A DNA stretch of 10,325 nucleotides, from NCBI GenBank assembly GCA_028565635.1, contig JAOXYB010065090.1:1-10325 (forward strand), in the 5' to 3' direction. Numbering within the stretch: the first letter of the stretch is position 1; the number at the start of each line of letters is the position of its first letter. Source of the DNA: Phoronis ovalis (lineage: Eukaryota; Phoronida; Phoronidae). The notes below the pieces were generated by a model. That model did not search any database. It was not told the origin of the DNA and was given only the letters and a program-made list of their open reading frames with translations. This document shows, piece after piece, positions 1 to 7,022 of this stretch. The position numbers were made by a program, and so were the translations under genes.

Positions 1-1760
1 TATATATATACATTTATGGTTACTGTTTAGCGAATGAAACAAAATATACTTAATCCCTCTTTCAATTTTACAAGAAAGACCTAGGCCAGTTTCTAATTGG
101 AGGCAACAACCCACTCAAATCGGAACTAAAGCCTTTGACAAGTTTTTAACAGAAAATGGAAGAGTCCATTTGTACATGAAACATATACCAAGGAGTATAA
201 ATACCAATTATTTTCTGAGTAAAAGTAAAATCATGAAACAAGAATTCGAAAATGGTTTAGAAGCCAAAAACACTGTTTATATTTATTTTGAATGTCCCTT
301 TAGTGGAATCTTCTACCGAGGACCTGTACACTCACTCATCAGCATCCCAATAGGAAATCTCAGAATAAAACATAGCTTTAACAACAACCCTCATTAGTGT
401 ATTACACTTGTTAATACTTAAAATATATGCCTATGTTGTCAGCGCAGCATGCACAAACAACAGCTATAAATTCCATAATATGCTTTACAAAAAAAAATAA
501 AATATACTTTTTAGTACTTAAAATCTATAAATCTACACAGTATCATCATATTATTATAATCTTCAACTATGAGCAATTGACAAAATCACAACACTGTAAA
601 TTACCAGGTATACAAAATCGTAAACATGTTACAATACGTTTTGATATTGGCTCTGCCATAATTAAGCTGAAGTGTACAGACATAGAAATAACATAGTATT
701 CTAGATGCTAGAACACAGTTTAATAGAATATAGTGATAGCTAAACATGTCACATGGGAACAGACTTTTGATTCTGCCATATTTAAATCCATAAGTAAACA
801 CAGAAATAACAAGTATGGAGAGCATTCTAGTGTATATGCTAGAACAGTTTAGTAGAACACGCGATACATCATTGGAACAGATTTTTGTTTTTTACCAAGA
901 TAAGAAATAGAATCATTTCTAGTTACAATTTTAAGCATTGTCCACCAGGGAAGACTGAGGTTAGCCGAGCCTAAAGTAAAGATTTTCTTTTTACAACAAC
1001 TTGACCAAGCATTTTCAGTGGGTTTACATTTCGAAGAGGAAATTTAACAATTACTTCACAGAAATGTTTTATATTGAGGCAGTCATGCAGGTTTAACCAT
1101 TGCATTCCCTACAGGCCAAATGTGCAAACTGCAATTAGGTATGTACATTATGATATTTTCAGTATTTTACACAGGCTCACTTTGTTCATCAAGAAAACAG
1201 AGATTTAAGTGTGGAAACTTTGGTAGTATTCCTTTAATTTGTATATGACATTTCTGGTCTCGAGGGAGTTTAACTTTCTATTACTTAATAGCTTGTTATA
1301 TAAAGCAGCTTTTAAGCAGTCACCTCATATAAAGATCATAACTTCAAAAGCAATGGGTATATGCACGACTAAATGCTTTTTTTGAGTCATTTTGTTGAAA
1401 GCACTGATGAATCAAATGTTACTTTACACAGCTCTTCATTTGTTTTATGCATACTTGTCCCAAAGATGAGTTTCCTTTGCTATACAGCAAACTGAAATAT
1501 GATAGCATAACAATGCTATCTATCATCCCAGACATACAGTTAACGTTTTTGAAATCTTTTACATTTGTCAATACTAAAATGCTAGTGTGCTATTTCCACA
1601 CAAAACGGTACAAAACTGCATCACATTTGTTGATACAGGGAAGCAGCATGACACCATCAAAACGACACAAGCCATGCAATTTAACTCTGTGTATCTGTGA
1701 GTTCTTGCTACAATACACTCGTGAGCAACAAATTTTTCCAAATCAGCAACCATGACTAGT
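1..1760. other. Downstream flank or alternative long 3' UTR; no gene recognised
   Basis: No open frame here resembles a known protein. The open frames at 170-397, 427-696, 1447-1755 and 1574-1771 have low-complexity or random-looking translations and overlap on opposite strands. The stretch starts with a short TA run (1-10) and holds a degenerate 120 nt tandem repeat at 621-888. A second AATAAA on the minus strand at 282-287 could end a longer ERR transcript. Confidence 0.6.
621..888. repeat. Degenerate tandem repeat, unit about 120 nt, about 2.2 copies
   Basis: TAAACATGTYACA occurs at 621 and again at 741. The following sequence repeats in the same order: TTCTGCCATA/GGCTCTGCCATA, an AGAAATAACA block, a CATTCTAG/TATTCTAG block, ATGCTAGAACA, and CAGTTTARTAGAA. 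A partial third unit starts near 861 with ATACATCATTGGAACAGATTTTTG, matching GTCACATGGGAACAGACTTTTG. Identity is moderate with small indels, so it is old. Function is unknown. Confidence 0.7.
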
Positions 1761-1789
1761 TTTTCACACATAAAAAAATTCTGTGCTGC

Positions 1790-1795
1790 TTTATT
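1790..1795 (-). terminator. Poly(A) signal AATAAA of the ERR gene
   Basis: AATAAA on the minus strand starts about 30 nt after the stop codon. It is followed within about 25 nt by a U/GU-rich stretch (TTTTTTTATGTGTG), the expected downstream element. Cleavage would fall near 1770-1785, giving a very short 3' UTR. The next AATAAA on this strand is at 282-287, so a longer 3' UTR of about 1.5 kb is also possible. Confidence 0.6.
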
Positions 1796-1824
1796 TTGGT
1801 CTGAATGAAAAATTTTGAATTATC

Positions 1825-2066
1825 TTAAACATTCGCCTCCAACATTTCAAGAAACAACTGATGCATTGGTACTCTGCCATCTTTTTTAACATCAAACCAA
1901 TAACCACGTGCCAAAATTTTCAGCTGTGTCAAAACTGGCAAAATCATGAGCAAGTCACCCACACGACGAGGGTTCCCACCATGATTAGAGTTTGTATATA
2001 GTAGTAATGAATCATGAAGCTTATCGTGTATAGTCTTGACAGTCTCTTTATTATCAACCAAAACGT
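1825..2066 (-). CDS. ERR: ERR last exon: LBD helices 10-12 and stop
   Basis: The exon is 242 nt including TAA (1825-1827). It reads (T)DVLVDNKETVKTIHDKLHDS, then LLLYTNSNHGGNPRRVGDLL, then MILPVLTQLKILARGYWFDV, then KKDGRVPMHQLFLEMLEANV. It aligns with the end of ERR: DSMHIEDVEAVQKLQDVLHEAL in helix 9/10, RRAGKMLMTLPLLRQ in helix 10/11 (the dimer interface), and GKVPMHKLFLEMLEAKV, whose LFLEML is the helix 12 activation function AF-2. The acceptor is TTTAATTACAG|AC, with exon start at 2066. An alternative CTAACAG lies 18-20 nt upstream but would insert residues not found in ERRs. The protein ends at the same residue as vertebrate ERRs, so the C-terminus is complete. Confidence 0.95.
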
Positions 2067-2132
2067 CTGTAATTAAAAATATTTTATCTGTTAGTAGAAT
2101 ATTCATTATAGAGAGAGTTTATCGCACCCACA

Positions 2133-2188
2133 AGGGATCATCTCAAAAGTTATTGCAATGACCGCAAATGTATAGTGTTTCGTATAGG
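2133..2188 (+). repeat. Left terminal inverted repeat
   Basis: 56 bp arm pairing with 2552-2607. The two differences are TG here against CG in the other arm (TTGCA/TCGCA and AATGTA/AACGTA), as expected from deamination of methylated CpG after insertion. Confidence 0.9.
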
Positions 2189-2551
2189 GGGCAGGGGGGT
2201 TAAAATCCCCCTACGTTTATGGTTAGTGCGAAATGAAAAAAATCATGCCTAGTATACACACGATACGACACCCTCCCCCCCCCCCTTCGAAACAGAAGCC
2301 ATTTTTCTTTTGTTTACGGCACTTATTCTGGGCGTATTGTTACAATAGGAGTGGAAATGAGTTTTTTTTTGCTTTCGTTTCAGCGACCTTTTTCGATTAC
2401 TGAACTGATATTTTTCTTTCGCACCCGCCTTTTGAAAAAGTGTTTGACGGCCTTGATTTCGCTCTTGAAATTGGTTGTCAGTTTTAATACCTGTGTGACG
2501 TCCAAGTTTCACCAACCCCCCTACGTTTGACCAAGGGAGTGGGGGGTAATT

Positions 2552-2607
2552 CCTATACGAAACACTATACGTTTGCGGTCATTGCGATAACTTTTGAGAT
2601 GATCCCT
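2552..2607 (-). repeat. Right terminal inverted repeat
   Basis: 56 bp arm, the reverse complement of 2133-2188 apart from two sites. It keeps the CpGs that the left arm has lost. Beyond the arm the two ends differ (GGGGCAGG against GAATTACC in the same orientation). Confidence 0.9.
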
Positions 2608-2698
2608 AAGAAATCAGTTCAGTGACTTAAGCAATATAACATAGCATGGCATCCAAATGTGATTTCCTTCAAGAAACTAATTTCAGTTACAAACTAAC

Positions 2699-2971
2699 CT
2701 GTATTCATTAAAATCAGGCCTTTCAGAAGCACGAATTCCTCTTTGGTCATTTCAGCATCTGTTATTTTCTTTGCTAATTTTGATGATGCATTCACAACTT
2801 CTTGCGTACTACCTGCTTCAAGCACTTCTTCTTCTGTTAAGTTAAAGTCATACGCAAACACTAGTTTTCCTCGGTAAGGTTTTGATCTAAAGCACATACT
2901 CAGACATAAAATATCCAACCATGAGGCCTGCAGCAAAGCCATTTGGTCAGACAGGTGAAGATCTCCAAATC
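2699..2971 (-). CDS. ERR: ERR exon: LBD middle part (helices 4 to about 9)
   Basis: The exon is 273 nt. It starts right after IPG with (G)FGDLHLSDQMALLQASWLD, the second half of the nuclear-receptor LBD signature (F-x2-L-x2-DQ-x2-LL), which with helix 3 forms the coactivator groove. ILCLSMCFRSKPYRGKLVFA then YDFNLTEEE corresponds to helix 5, the beta-turn and helix 6, matching RSLSFEDELVYADDYIMDED in vertebrate ERR. The last part, ITDAEMTKEEFVLLKGLILM then NT, covers helices 8-9 (LEKEEFVTLKAIALANS). The acceptor is TTTATACAG|GA, with exon start at 2971. The donor is AATACAG|GTTAGT, with exon end at 2699. Both are phase 1. The codons upstream of the internal ATG at 2942 are coding, so that ATG is not a start. 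No frame break is seen. Confidence 0.95.
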
Positions 2972-3374
2972 CTGTATAAATAGGTATAATGTAATAATGG
3001 GATTGTAGAATGAGGTGACATCTTATACTAGGAAATTATGCAAAATTATCAGATTGTTAACATGTTGCAATAAGTTTTTTTAATTGAGTAGTAGTCGAAC
3101 TATTCTTGTACTGTTCTACCAAATTTTCACACATCCCAAACTAGGAAGATCTTCTCTTAAACAAGCAAAAGTATAGCATGCGAAAACAAAATCAGTAAAG
3201 AGTTGTCTTGATATCAACAAATAAATTGGTTCACATGATATACAGATTCTACAAAATGCTTGATACCCAGGTCAGTGGCAGTCGGTGACATAATAGACTA
3301 TATTCCTGAACTTAGAACAGTTACTACAATTCACCTTTTTGAATGAACAATCATGCAGTTCTCCAGTCCCTCAC

Positions 3375-3551
3375 ATGATTCAGTGTTCTCCACAAAAAAC
3401 TTATACTTGTTCAGGGCACCAATGAACTTTAGTACATAAACCTTGTATCATTTATCAAAGCTTTAGCTATCCATGTTTGGGGTTTACATAAATAATATCA
3501 TTGGTCCTGGAACATGTATACACTATTTTATGGAGAACACTGTGATTCATT
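3375..3551. repeat. Long imperfect inverted repeat (fold-back), arms about 73 nt
   Basis: From 3375 the sequence ATGATTCAGTGTTCTCCA, then TATACTTGTTCAGG, ACCAATGA and ACATAAACC recurs in reverse complement from 3551 back to about 3475 as ATGAATCACAGTGTTCTCCA, TATACATGTTCCAGG, ACCAATGA and ATGTAAACC. Arm identity is roughly three quarters with small indels, leaving a loop of about 25 nt. It is most likely an old fold-back or MITE relic; a hairpin RNA is possible but unsupported. Confidence 0.65.
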
Positions 3552-4138
3552 CACAAAACACAGAATAGTGGATTCCATAGTTGGTCAAAAAATGATTATT
3601 TGTGTTAGTGAACAGTCAGTTAACATGCGCTGCACTAAAAACAGCAAGTTAACAACAAGCAGGCATCAATATGCACGTTGGCAACACAATTACGTGATCA
3701 AATAGGAAGCTTGATAGTAATACGGATACACACATACAATTTAATATTTGTTTCACAATTTGTCAACAATTCTGCAACGGGACATTTCAAACGAACATAC
3801 TGCATTTATTTTATTACGGTTGCGAATAATGTTCGGAGCAATTTAATCACACGTTTTAAAATACATTGAAACATTTCATGTTCAAAGACGTTATTTTTAA
3901 CCAAATAAGGCAAAAATATACATTTAATCATTGTTAAGCACTGTAGAGTATTATGAAGCCTTTGGCATACAAAGCATGTATTCTTGTGGAAAAAGCAAAT
4001 CACTACCCAGGGAAAGGAATTTGGTCATTAAAGGGAAAATTTCAATAATTCAGAAAAGTAGCTAAACTTTTAATTTAGGTCAATTCTGATAACTAGAGGG
4101 AACAAAGAATTCAACAAACATTCAAAACTTAGAACAAT

Positions 4139-4268
4139 TTCACTGATGTCAGAACATCTCTTCACTGATGATGTCATGAACATGAACATGACATCATGAT
4201 GATGATTTATAGAAAATCTTCACTGAGCTAATGATGTCAAGAACATTTTATCACTGATGATGTGAAGA
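4139..4268. repeat. Degenerate tandem repeats around CACTGATGATGTCA with an 11 bp palindrome
   Basis: Four copies of a unit like TTCACTGATGATGTCA(A/T)GAACAT start near 4139, 4161, 4218 and 4250, with variable spacing. Each holds TGATGTCA or TGATGTGA (4144, 4169, 4232, 4258), and one is inverted (4189-4196). ATGATGTCATG at 4168-4178 and CATGACATCAT at 4187-4197 form a perfect 11 bp inverted repeat with an 8 nt loop. Confidence 0.7.
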
Positions 4269-4430
4269 TGGCAGCAAAATCTTTAAATGTGAGCTTAATT
4301 TTCAGTCACTTAAGTATAGTTTCATTTGCACTTTTCTACTGATTTTTTATTCACTGAATTGCTCAATAATCATCAAAGCAGTAGAATAAAGCAAGTAGTG
4401 GCAACTTTCATTTTTTTATTATGTACATAC

Positions 4431-4715
4431 CAGGGATGGTTTTAGCCCAATCAATGACAGAAAGTATTCCACGCCCAATTAAATCACTGACTACTGCCAC
4501 AGGCTCTTTCCTAGGCAGTGATTCGCTAGCTTTCCCTTCAGTACCAGGCAACGTACCTTCCACTTCTTTAGCCCACCCAATGGTTGCTACTAATTCACGA
4601 TCAGCTAGGTCACTGACTACAGACATGAATTTGAGTTCATCTAAGGGTTGTGAGTCTGGGAAAGCTCGAAGTGGCTCTGCCTCTATATTTAGCATGGCTT
4701 TTAACATCGGGTTAT
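4431..4715 (-). CDS. ERR: ERR exon: LBD helices 1-3 with a tandem second helix 3 (long form)
   Basis: The exon is 285 nt from acceptor GTTATAG|AT (4715) to donor CCTG|GTATGT (4431), phase 1 at both ends. It starts (D)NPMLKAMLNIEAEPLR, then AFPDSQPLDELKFMS, matching ERR helix 1 (VSHLLVAEPEKIYAMPD in vertebrates). Helix 3 copy 1 is VVSDLADRELVATIGWAK EVEG (4620-4557). A linker follows, TLPGTEGKASESLPRKEP, then AVA-type residues and copy 2, VVSDLIGRGILSVIDWAK TIPG (4494-4431). The copies are identical at 11 of 22 residues and, by my count, 40 of 64 bases without gaps. Only one helix 3 exists in ordinary receptors. Copy 1 keeps the ERR residues D and E in ADREL; copy 2 has IGRGI there but keeps the family-typical IPG before the exon junction. 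An internal donor at 4557 gives a normal-length alternative. The frame stays open across all 42 extra codons. Confidence 0.9.
4557..4715 (-). CDS. ERR: Predicted short form of the helix 1-3 exon (alternative 5' splice site)
   Basis: At the end of helix 3 copy 1 the minus strand reads GTGGAAG|GTACGT, a near-perfect 5' splice site. It lies at the position homologous to the distal donor CCTG|GTATGT and in the same phase. Splicing from 4557 to the acceptor at 2971 gives WAKEVEGFGDLHLSDQM, which has exactly the spacing of the nuclear-receptor LBD signature and no extra helix. The short exon is 159 nt, so both forms keep the frame. This form would be the canonical-length LBD; the long form adds 42 residues. 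Which donor is used cannot be told from genomic sequence. The site strength and the intact canonical product make the short form likely to exist. Confidence 0.65.
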
Positions 4716-4862
4716 CTATAACATAAATTATACTGGATCATGGAGTCATAACTAAACCATATTCAAATTACTATAAAGTAAACAATATTTTTCTTAAAAC
4801 TGATAAAACATTGGGTTATCTATAACATAAATATTGGAGTCATAACTAAATCATATTCATAT
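4705..4862. repeat. Direct repeat carrying two copies of the 3' splice site, offset 104 nt
   Basis: GGGTTATCTATAACATAAAT, then TGGAGTCATAACTAAA and CATATTCA, occurs from 4709 and again from 4813. The second copy lacks about 12 nt in the middle. On the minus strand both contain TTTATGTTATAG|ATAACCC. The copy adjoining the exon (4715) is productive. Using the upstream copy (exon from 4819) would read NPMFYQF and then TAA. Confidence 0.85.
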
Positions 4863-5071
4863 TCCTGTGAAAAAAACAAACAAACAGTCCAAGTAGGCTG
4901 ACAGAATGTTTCTTGGAACAAATTCTATCAAAAATTGGGTTTCATTGTTTATTAAAACGCATCATCATAAGTATATATTAACTGAAATATTTTATTTGCA
5001 GCTGAATACAAGGCCATTTTTTGATTGCAACGTTTTTTTCAGTAAAAATTATTTATCAATAATAAACTCAC
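4716..5071 (-). other. ERR intron with a duplicated 3' splice-site region
   Basis: This is a 356 nt phase 1 intron (GTGAGT ... GTTATAG). The last part of the intron and the first exon bases are present twice as a direct repeat, at about 4705-4765 and 4809-4862. No gene or RNA was seen inside it. Confidence 0.85.
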
Positions 5072-5185
5072 CATCAATATACGACTTTTTTGGAAGAGGT
5101 GGCGGACTTTCAACCGATGAAACAGAGCTTGTGCTCATTCTTTTATATTTCTGTCTGCCCCCTCGCACACGGTCCAAGCGAACAC
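5072..5185 (-). CDS. ERR: ERR exon: A-box/C-terminal extension and hinge
   Basis: The exon is 114 nt. It starts with VRLDRVRGGRQKYKR, the T/A-box of ERR, which reads the bases 5' of the AGGTCA half-site in the minor groove and lets ERR bind as a monomer. The rest is a short hinge, MSTSSVSSVESPPPLPKKSY followed by ID, rich in Ser and Pro and ending in a basic KK. The acceptor is TTTGCAG|GTG, with exon start at 5185. The donor is GATG|GTGAGT, with exon end at 5072. Both are phase 1. The hinge is of usual ERR length and its sequence is poorly conserved, as expected for this domain. The Ser-rich stretch could be phosphorylated, which is inference only. Confidence 0.93.
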
Positions 5186-5418
5186 CTGCAAATACAAATT
5201 TGATAGCCAATCAATCAACTCCACTGGAAGCGCTTACAAGGATAACAACACATTGCTCGTTTTAGTATTAACTCTAGACAACTTTTATTTCAATATTTAC
5301 TCAACATTATAATCAGACAATAATTCTGAAGCATGTTCCATGCAAGAGAGCGTCTTAGAACGATTGTGTACAGTTACCAGTAAACGATACATTAGCCTGG
5401 TGTTTCATAACAAATTAC
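5186..5418 (-). other. ERR intron between second finger and hinge exons
   Basis: A short 233 nt GT-AG intron, phase 1 (GTAATT ... TTTGCAG). Nothing else was recognised in it. Confidence 0.9.
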
Positions 5419-5535
5419 CTTCCCGAAGCATACCACTTGCCAAGCATTTCTGGAATCGACATGCCTGACAGGATTTTCGTCTTCGCTTCGTAATTTCACA
5501 GTTGCCATTTCCTGGGCAAATATATTCAATATTAC
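5419..5535 (-). CDS. ERR: ERR exon: second zinc finger of the DNA-binding domain
   Basis: The exon is 117 nt and reads (G)[16 protein letters not shown], then [14 protein letters not shown], then LASGMLREG. It carries the second nuclear-receptor zinc finger with C-x5-C-x9-C-x2-C spacing plus the following RFQKC. The finger provides dimer and backbone contacts, and GMLREG begins the C-terminal extension. The vertebrate ERR sequence is nearly the same ([35 protein letters not shown]), so the assignment is secure. The acceptor is TTTGTTTCCAG|GT, with exon start at 5535. The donor is GGGAAG|GTAATT, with exon end at 5419. Both boundaries are phase 1 and fall at the glycines flanking the finger, the conserved ERR positions. 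The exon that should precede it, with the P-box (CEACKAFF), was searched for on both strands up to 10325 and not seen. Confidence 0.95.
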
Positions 5536-6590
5536 CTGGAAACAAAGGCACACTTAATGTGAGATATGATTAATTCTTCAAACTTGACAGTTTCAAGATT
5601 ACTACACCAACTTTTTCCTGACTTTCATAATTTTCACACCCCTGGATTAATCAGAAAAAATATAAAGACTGCCTGTTGTAGTATATGAATACATGAAAAT
5701 ATAATACCATGGTTTGCTCGAAACTGAAGACATGCAAAAATCCATGTGAAAGTATGTATACATATCTTAAGAAATTCTTAAGTCTCAAACAAGAAGGAAG
5801 TGTGTAATGTATGTAATGGGGAATGGCAGAGGTAGACAAAGTGATAATTGTTGTTTGTTGTTCAAGATTGAAATTGGTCTTTTGTATGTACCATAGATCA
5901 ATGCTGATGTTATTTAAATAAGTAGTATGAGATGATATATATTAAACATGTGTGCCTACAAAACTATGCACACAAAACCCCTGGACATCTCAGGTGTTTA
6001 ATGGAGGCTTTACAAACACAAACACACCATGCTGTTTTTCTGCAAATATAAAGGTATGAAATGTTTTCTCCATTTTTGGTGAGCAAAGGTTACTTCTGAG
6101 AATAAAGGTATACTCTCACTAAGGTCATGTGAAGGCTAGCTGTTTTAATGTCTACACAGTAGATGAATAGTGATACCTGAGATCCTTCTACAGGTTATTC
6201 AAGGATGTCCATAGTGTTGACCATATTATTTTTGGCTTTAGACAGTTTGTCATAAGATGTATTTTGTTATTTTTCTATTTTCTTCAAAACAACAATAAAC
6301 AAATATATATAAACCACATCCTTGTTACCAGTCTACACCAGATTCTATTATTCTATTATTGTAAATTCCAGTTACTATTATAATTGCAATTTGGGCCAGT
6401 ATATACTTAACAGTCTATATGATATATATGTAGACAGGTAAATAACAAATTACATCTGGAATGTAAAATCCTGGTTGTTGTTGTAAAGTTATCACAACTT
6501 GACCTAATAAACCAAAGGAAAATCTTTAAACTGGAATTTTTTGTTTTGTATATTTTTAAAAAATTTAGACGGAAAAATAACAAATATATA

Positions 6591-6700
6591 GTGTACTTTT
6601 GCAGAAGTGAACTTTTGCAGAAGAAGTGTACTTTTGCAGAAGTGTACTTTTGCAGAAGTAGTGTACTTTTGTGCAACCAATCAATGTACTTTTGTGGGAG
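6591..6700. repeat. Minisatellite of GTGTACTTTTGCAGAAG units with alternating 16/19 nt period
   Basis: ACTTTTGCAGAAG starts at 6595, 6611, 6630 and 6646, so the spacing alternates 16, 19, 16 and then 19 to a degenerate ACTTTTGTG at 6665. A last one lies at 6688. It looks like a 35 nt dimer unit repeated. Translations on both strands look repetitive (CTFAEVYFCRS-like) but are not a gene. Confidence 0.85.
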
Positions 6701-6998
6701 TAGTGTAAAAATAAAATTAGAAGCATGCTGCCAGTCACGTACAATTATGATAAACACATAACTAGGTCAGCCAATAAAAGCCTTGTATCTGACCAAGCCT
6801 ATGACACACCTCAACAAACCAGTCAGACATAAAATCCTATTAACACAGCATTAACTATTATTAAATGCTGTAACAAAACAAGTAAAGTACATCTTTAAAA
6901 ACATTCTTTTTTAATAGAATAACAACTTTAAAAAGTAATTGGGTATTTTGGTCCAGGGTACTGGTACTGCTGATTTTCAAGCAAAAATGGTATCATAT

Positions 6999-7022
6999 CA
7001 CTGCACTGCACTGCACTGCACA
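6999..7022. repeat. CACTG pentanucleotide microsatellite, about 4-5 copies
   Basis: CACTG is repeated without interruption from about 6999 and ends in CACACA. Confidence 0.9.

Larger units (their letters stand above)
2133..2607. mobile_element. Non-autonomous DNA transposon (MITE-like), 475 bp, with 56 bp terminal inverted repeats
   Basis: The left arm, 2133-2188 (starting AGGGATCATCTCAAAAGTTA), is the reverse complement of 2552-2607 with two mismatches in 56 bp. The interior is GC- and homopolymer-rich (a C run near 2273-2285 and several G runs) and carries CCCCCTACGTTT twice on the same strand (near 2208 and 2518). No transposase is encoded; an 88-codon open frame at 2249-2515 looks fortuitous. 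The element sits in the last ERR intron, which would be only about 157 nt without it. If the ends are GGGATC...GATCCC, the flanks are CAA and TAA, which could be a decayed 3 bp target duplication as in PIF/Harbinger elements, but this is weak. Confidence 0.85.
2972..4430 (-). other. ERR intron between the helix 3 and helix 4 exons
   Basis: This is a 1459 nt GT-AG intron (GTATGT ... TTTATACAG). It begins at 4556 if the short-form donor is used. It contains an imperfect long inverted repeat (3375-3551) and a cluster of TGATGTCA-bearing repeats (4139-4268). The open frames at 3514-3705, 3678-3869 and 3806-4003 have no recognisable content. No RNA gene was recognised. Confidence 0.85.
1825..5535 (-). 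other. ERR: Estrogen-related receptor gene, 3' part (five coding exons, 5' end off window)
   Basis: This is the span of a nuclear receptor gene of the NR3B (ERR) type, read on the minus strand. ERRs are constitutively active orphan receptors that bind extended half-sites (TNAAGGTCA) in the nucleus and control energy-metabolism genes with PGC-1-type coactivators. The exons are 5535-5419, 5185-5072, 4715-4431 (or 4715-4557), 2971-2699 and 2066-1825. All introns are GT-AG and all are phase 1. The joined protein runs from GNIEYICPG in the second zinc finger through RGGRQKYKR and WAKTIPGF to LFLEMLEANV and a stop, collinear with vertebrate ERRs as I recall them. The N-terminal domain and first zinc finger are missing because the window ends within an upstream intron. 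Distinction from ER and other NR3 receptors rests on the A-box and the helix 12 ending. Invertebrates usually have a single ERR, so no alpha/beta/gamma label is given. Confidence 0.95.

Noticed and set aside
427-1755. Small plus-strand open frames (427-696, 1447-1755) as genes
   Set aside because: Amino-acid content looks like translated AT-rich noncoding DNA; there is no homology or splice pattern, and one overlaps the 120 nt repeat.
2249-2515. 88-codon minus-strand open frame inside the TIR element
   Set aside because: It is Lys/Gln-rich and low in complexity, reads partly through homopolymer runs, and has no transposase motif.
2133-2607. Firm assignment of the element to PIF/Harbinger
   Set aside because: The flanking CAA/TAA is not an exact target duplication and no transposase is present.
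4493-4496. Acceptor (GTGGCAG) that would let copy 2 be used alone in frame
   Set aside because: There is no pyrimidine tract before it, and the product would lack helix 1 and the start of the LBD, so it is kept only as a remote option.
4511-4556. Possible 46 nt intron between the two helix 3 copies (GTACGT...CCTAG)
   Set aside because: Joining its ends shifts the frame and meets TAG within seven codons, and it is very short for an animal intron. Continuous reading is open.
4421-4726. 101-codon plus-strand open frame over the helix 3 exon
   Set aside because: It is the antisense shadow of the ERR exon; the minus strand has clear homology and splice sites.
4906-5265. 119-codon plus-strand open frame
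   Set aside because: It runs antisense through the hinge exon (5072-5185) and two introns, and its translation has no recognisable domain.
6407-6761. Overlapping open frames on both strands (116 and 71 codons)
   Set aside because: They arise from the stop-free tandem repeat at 6591-6700.
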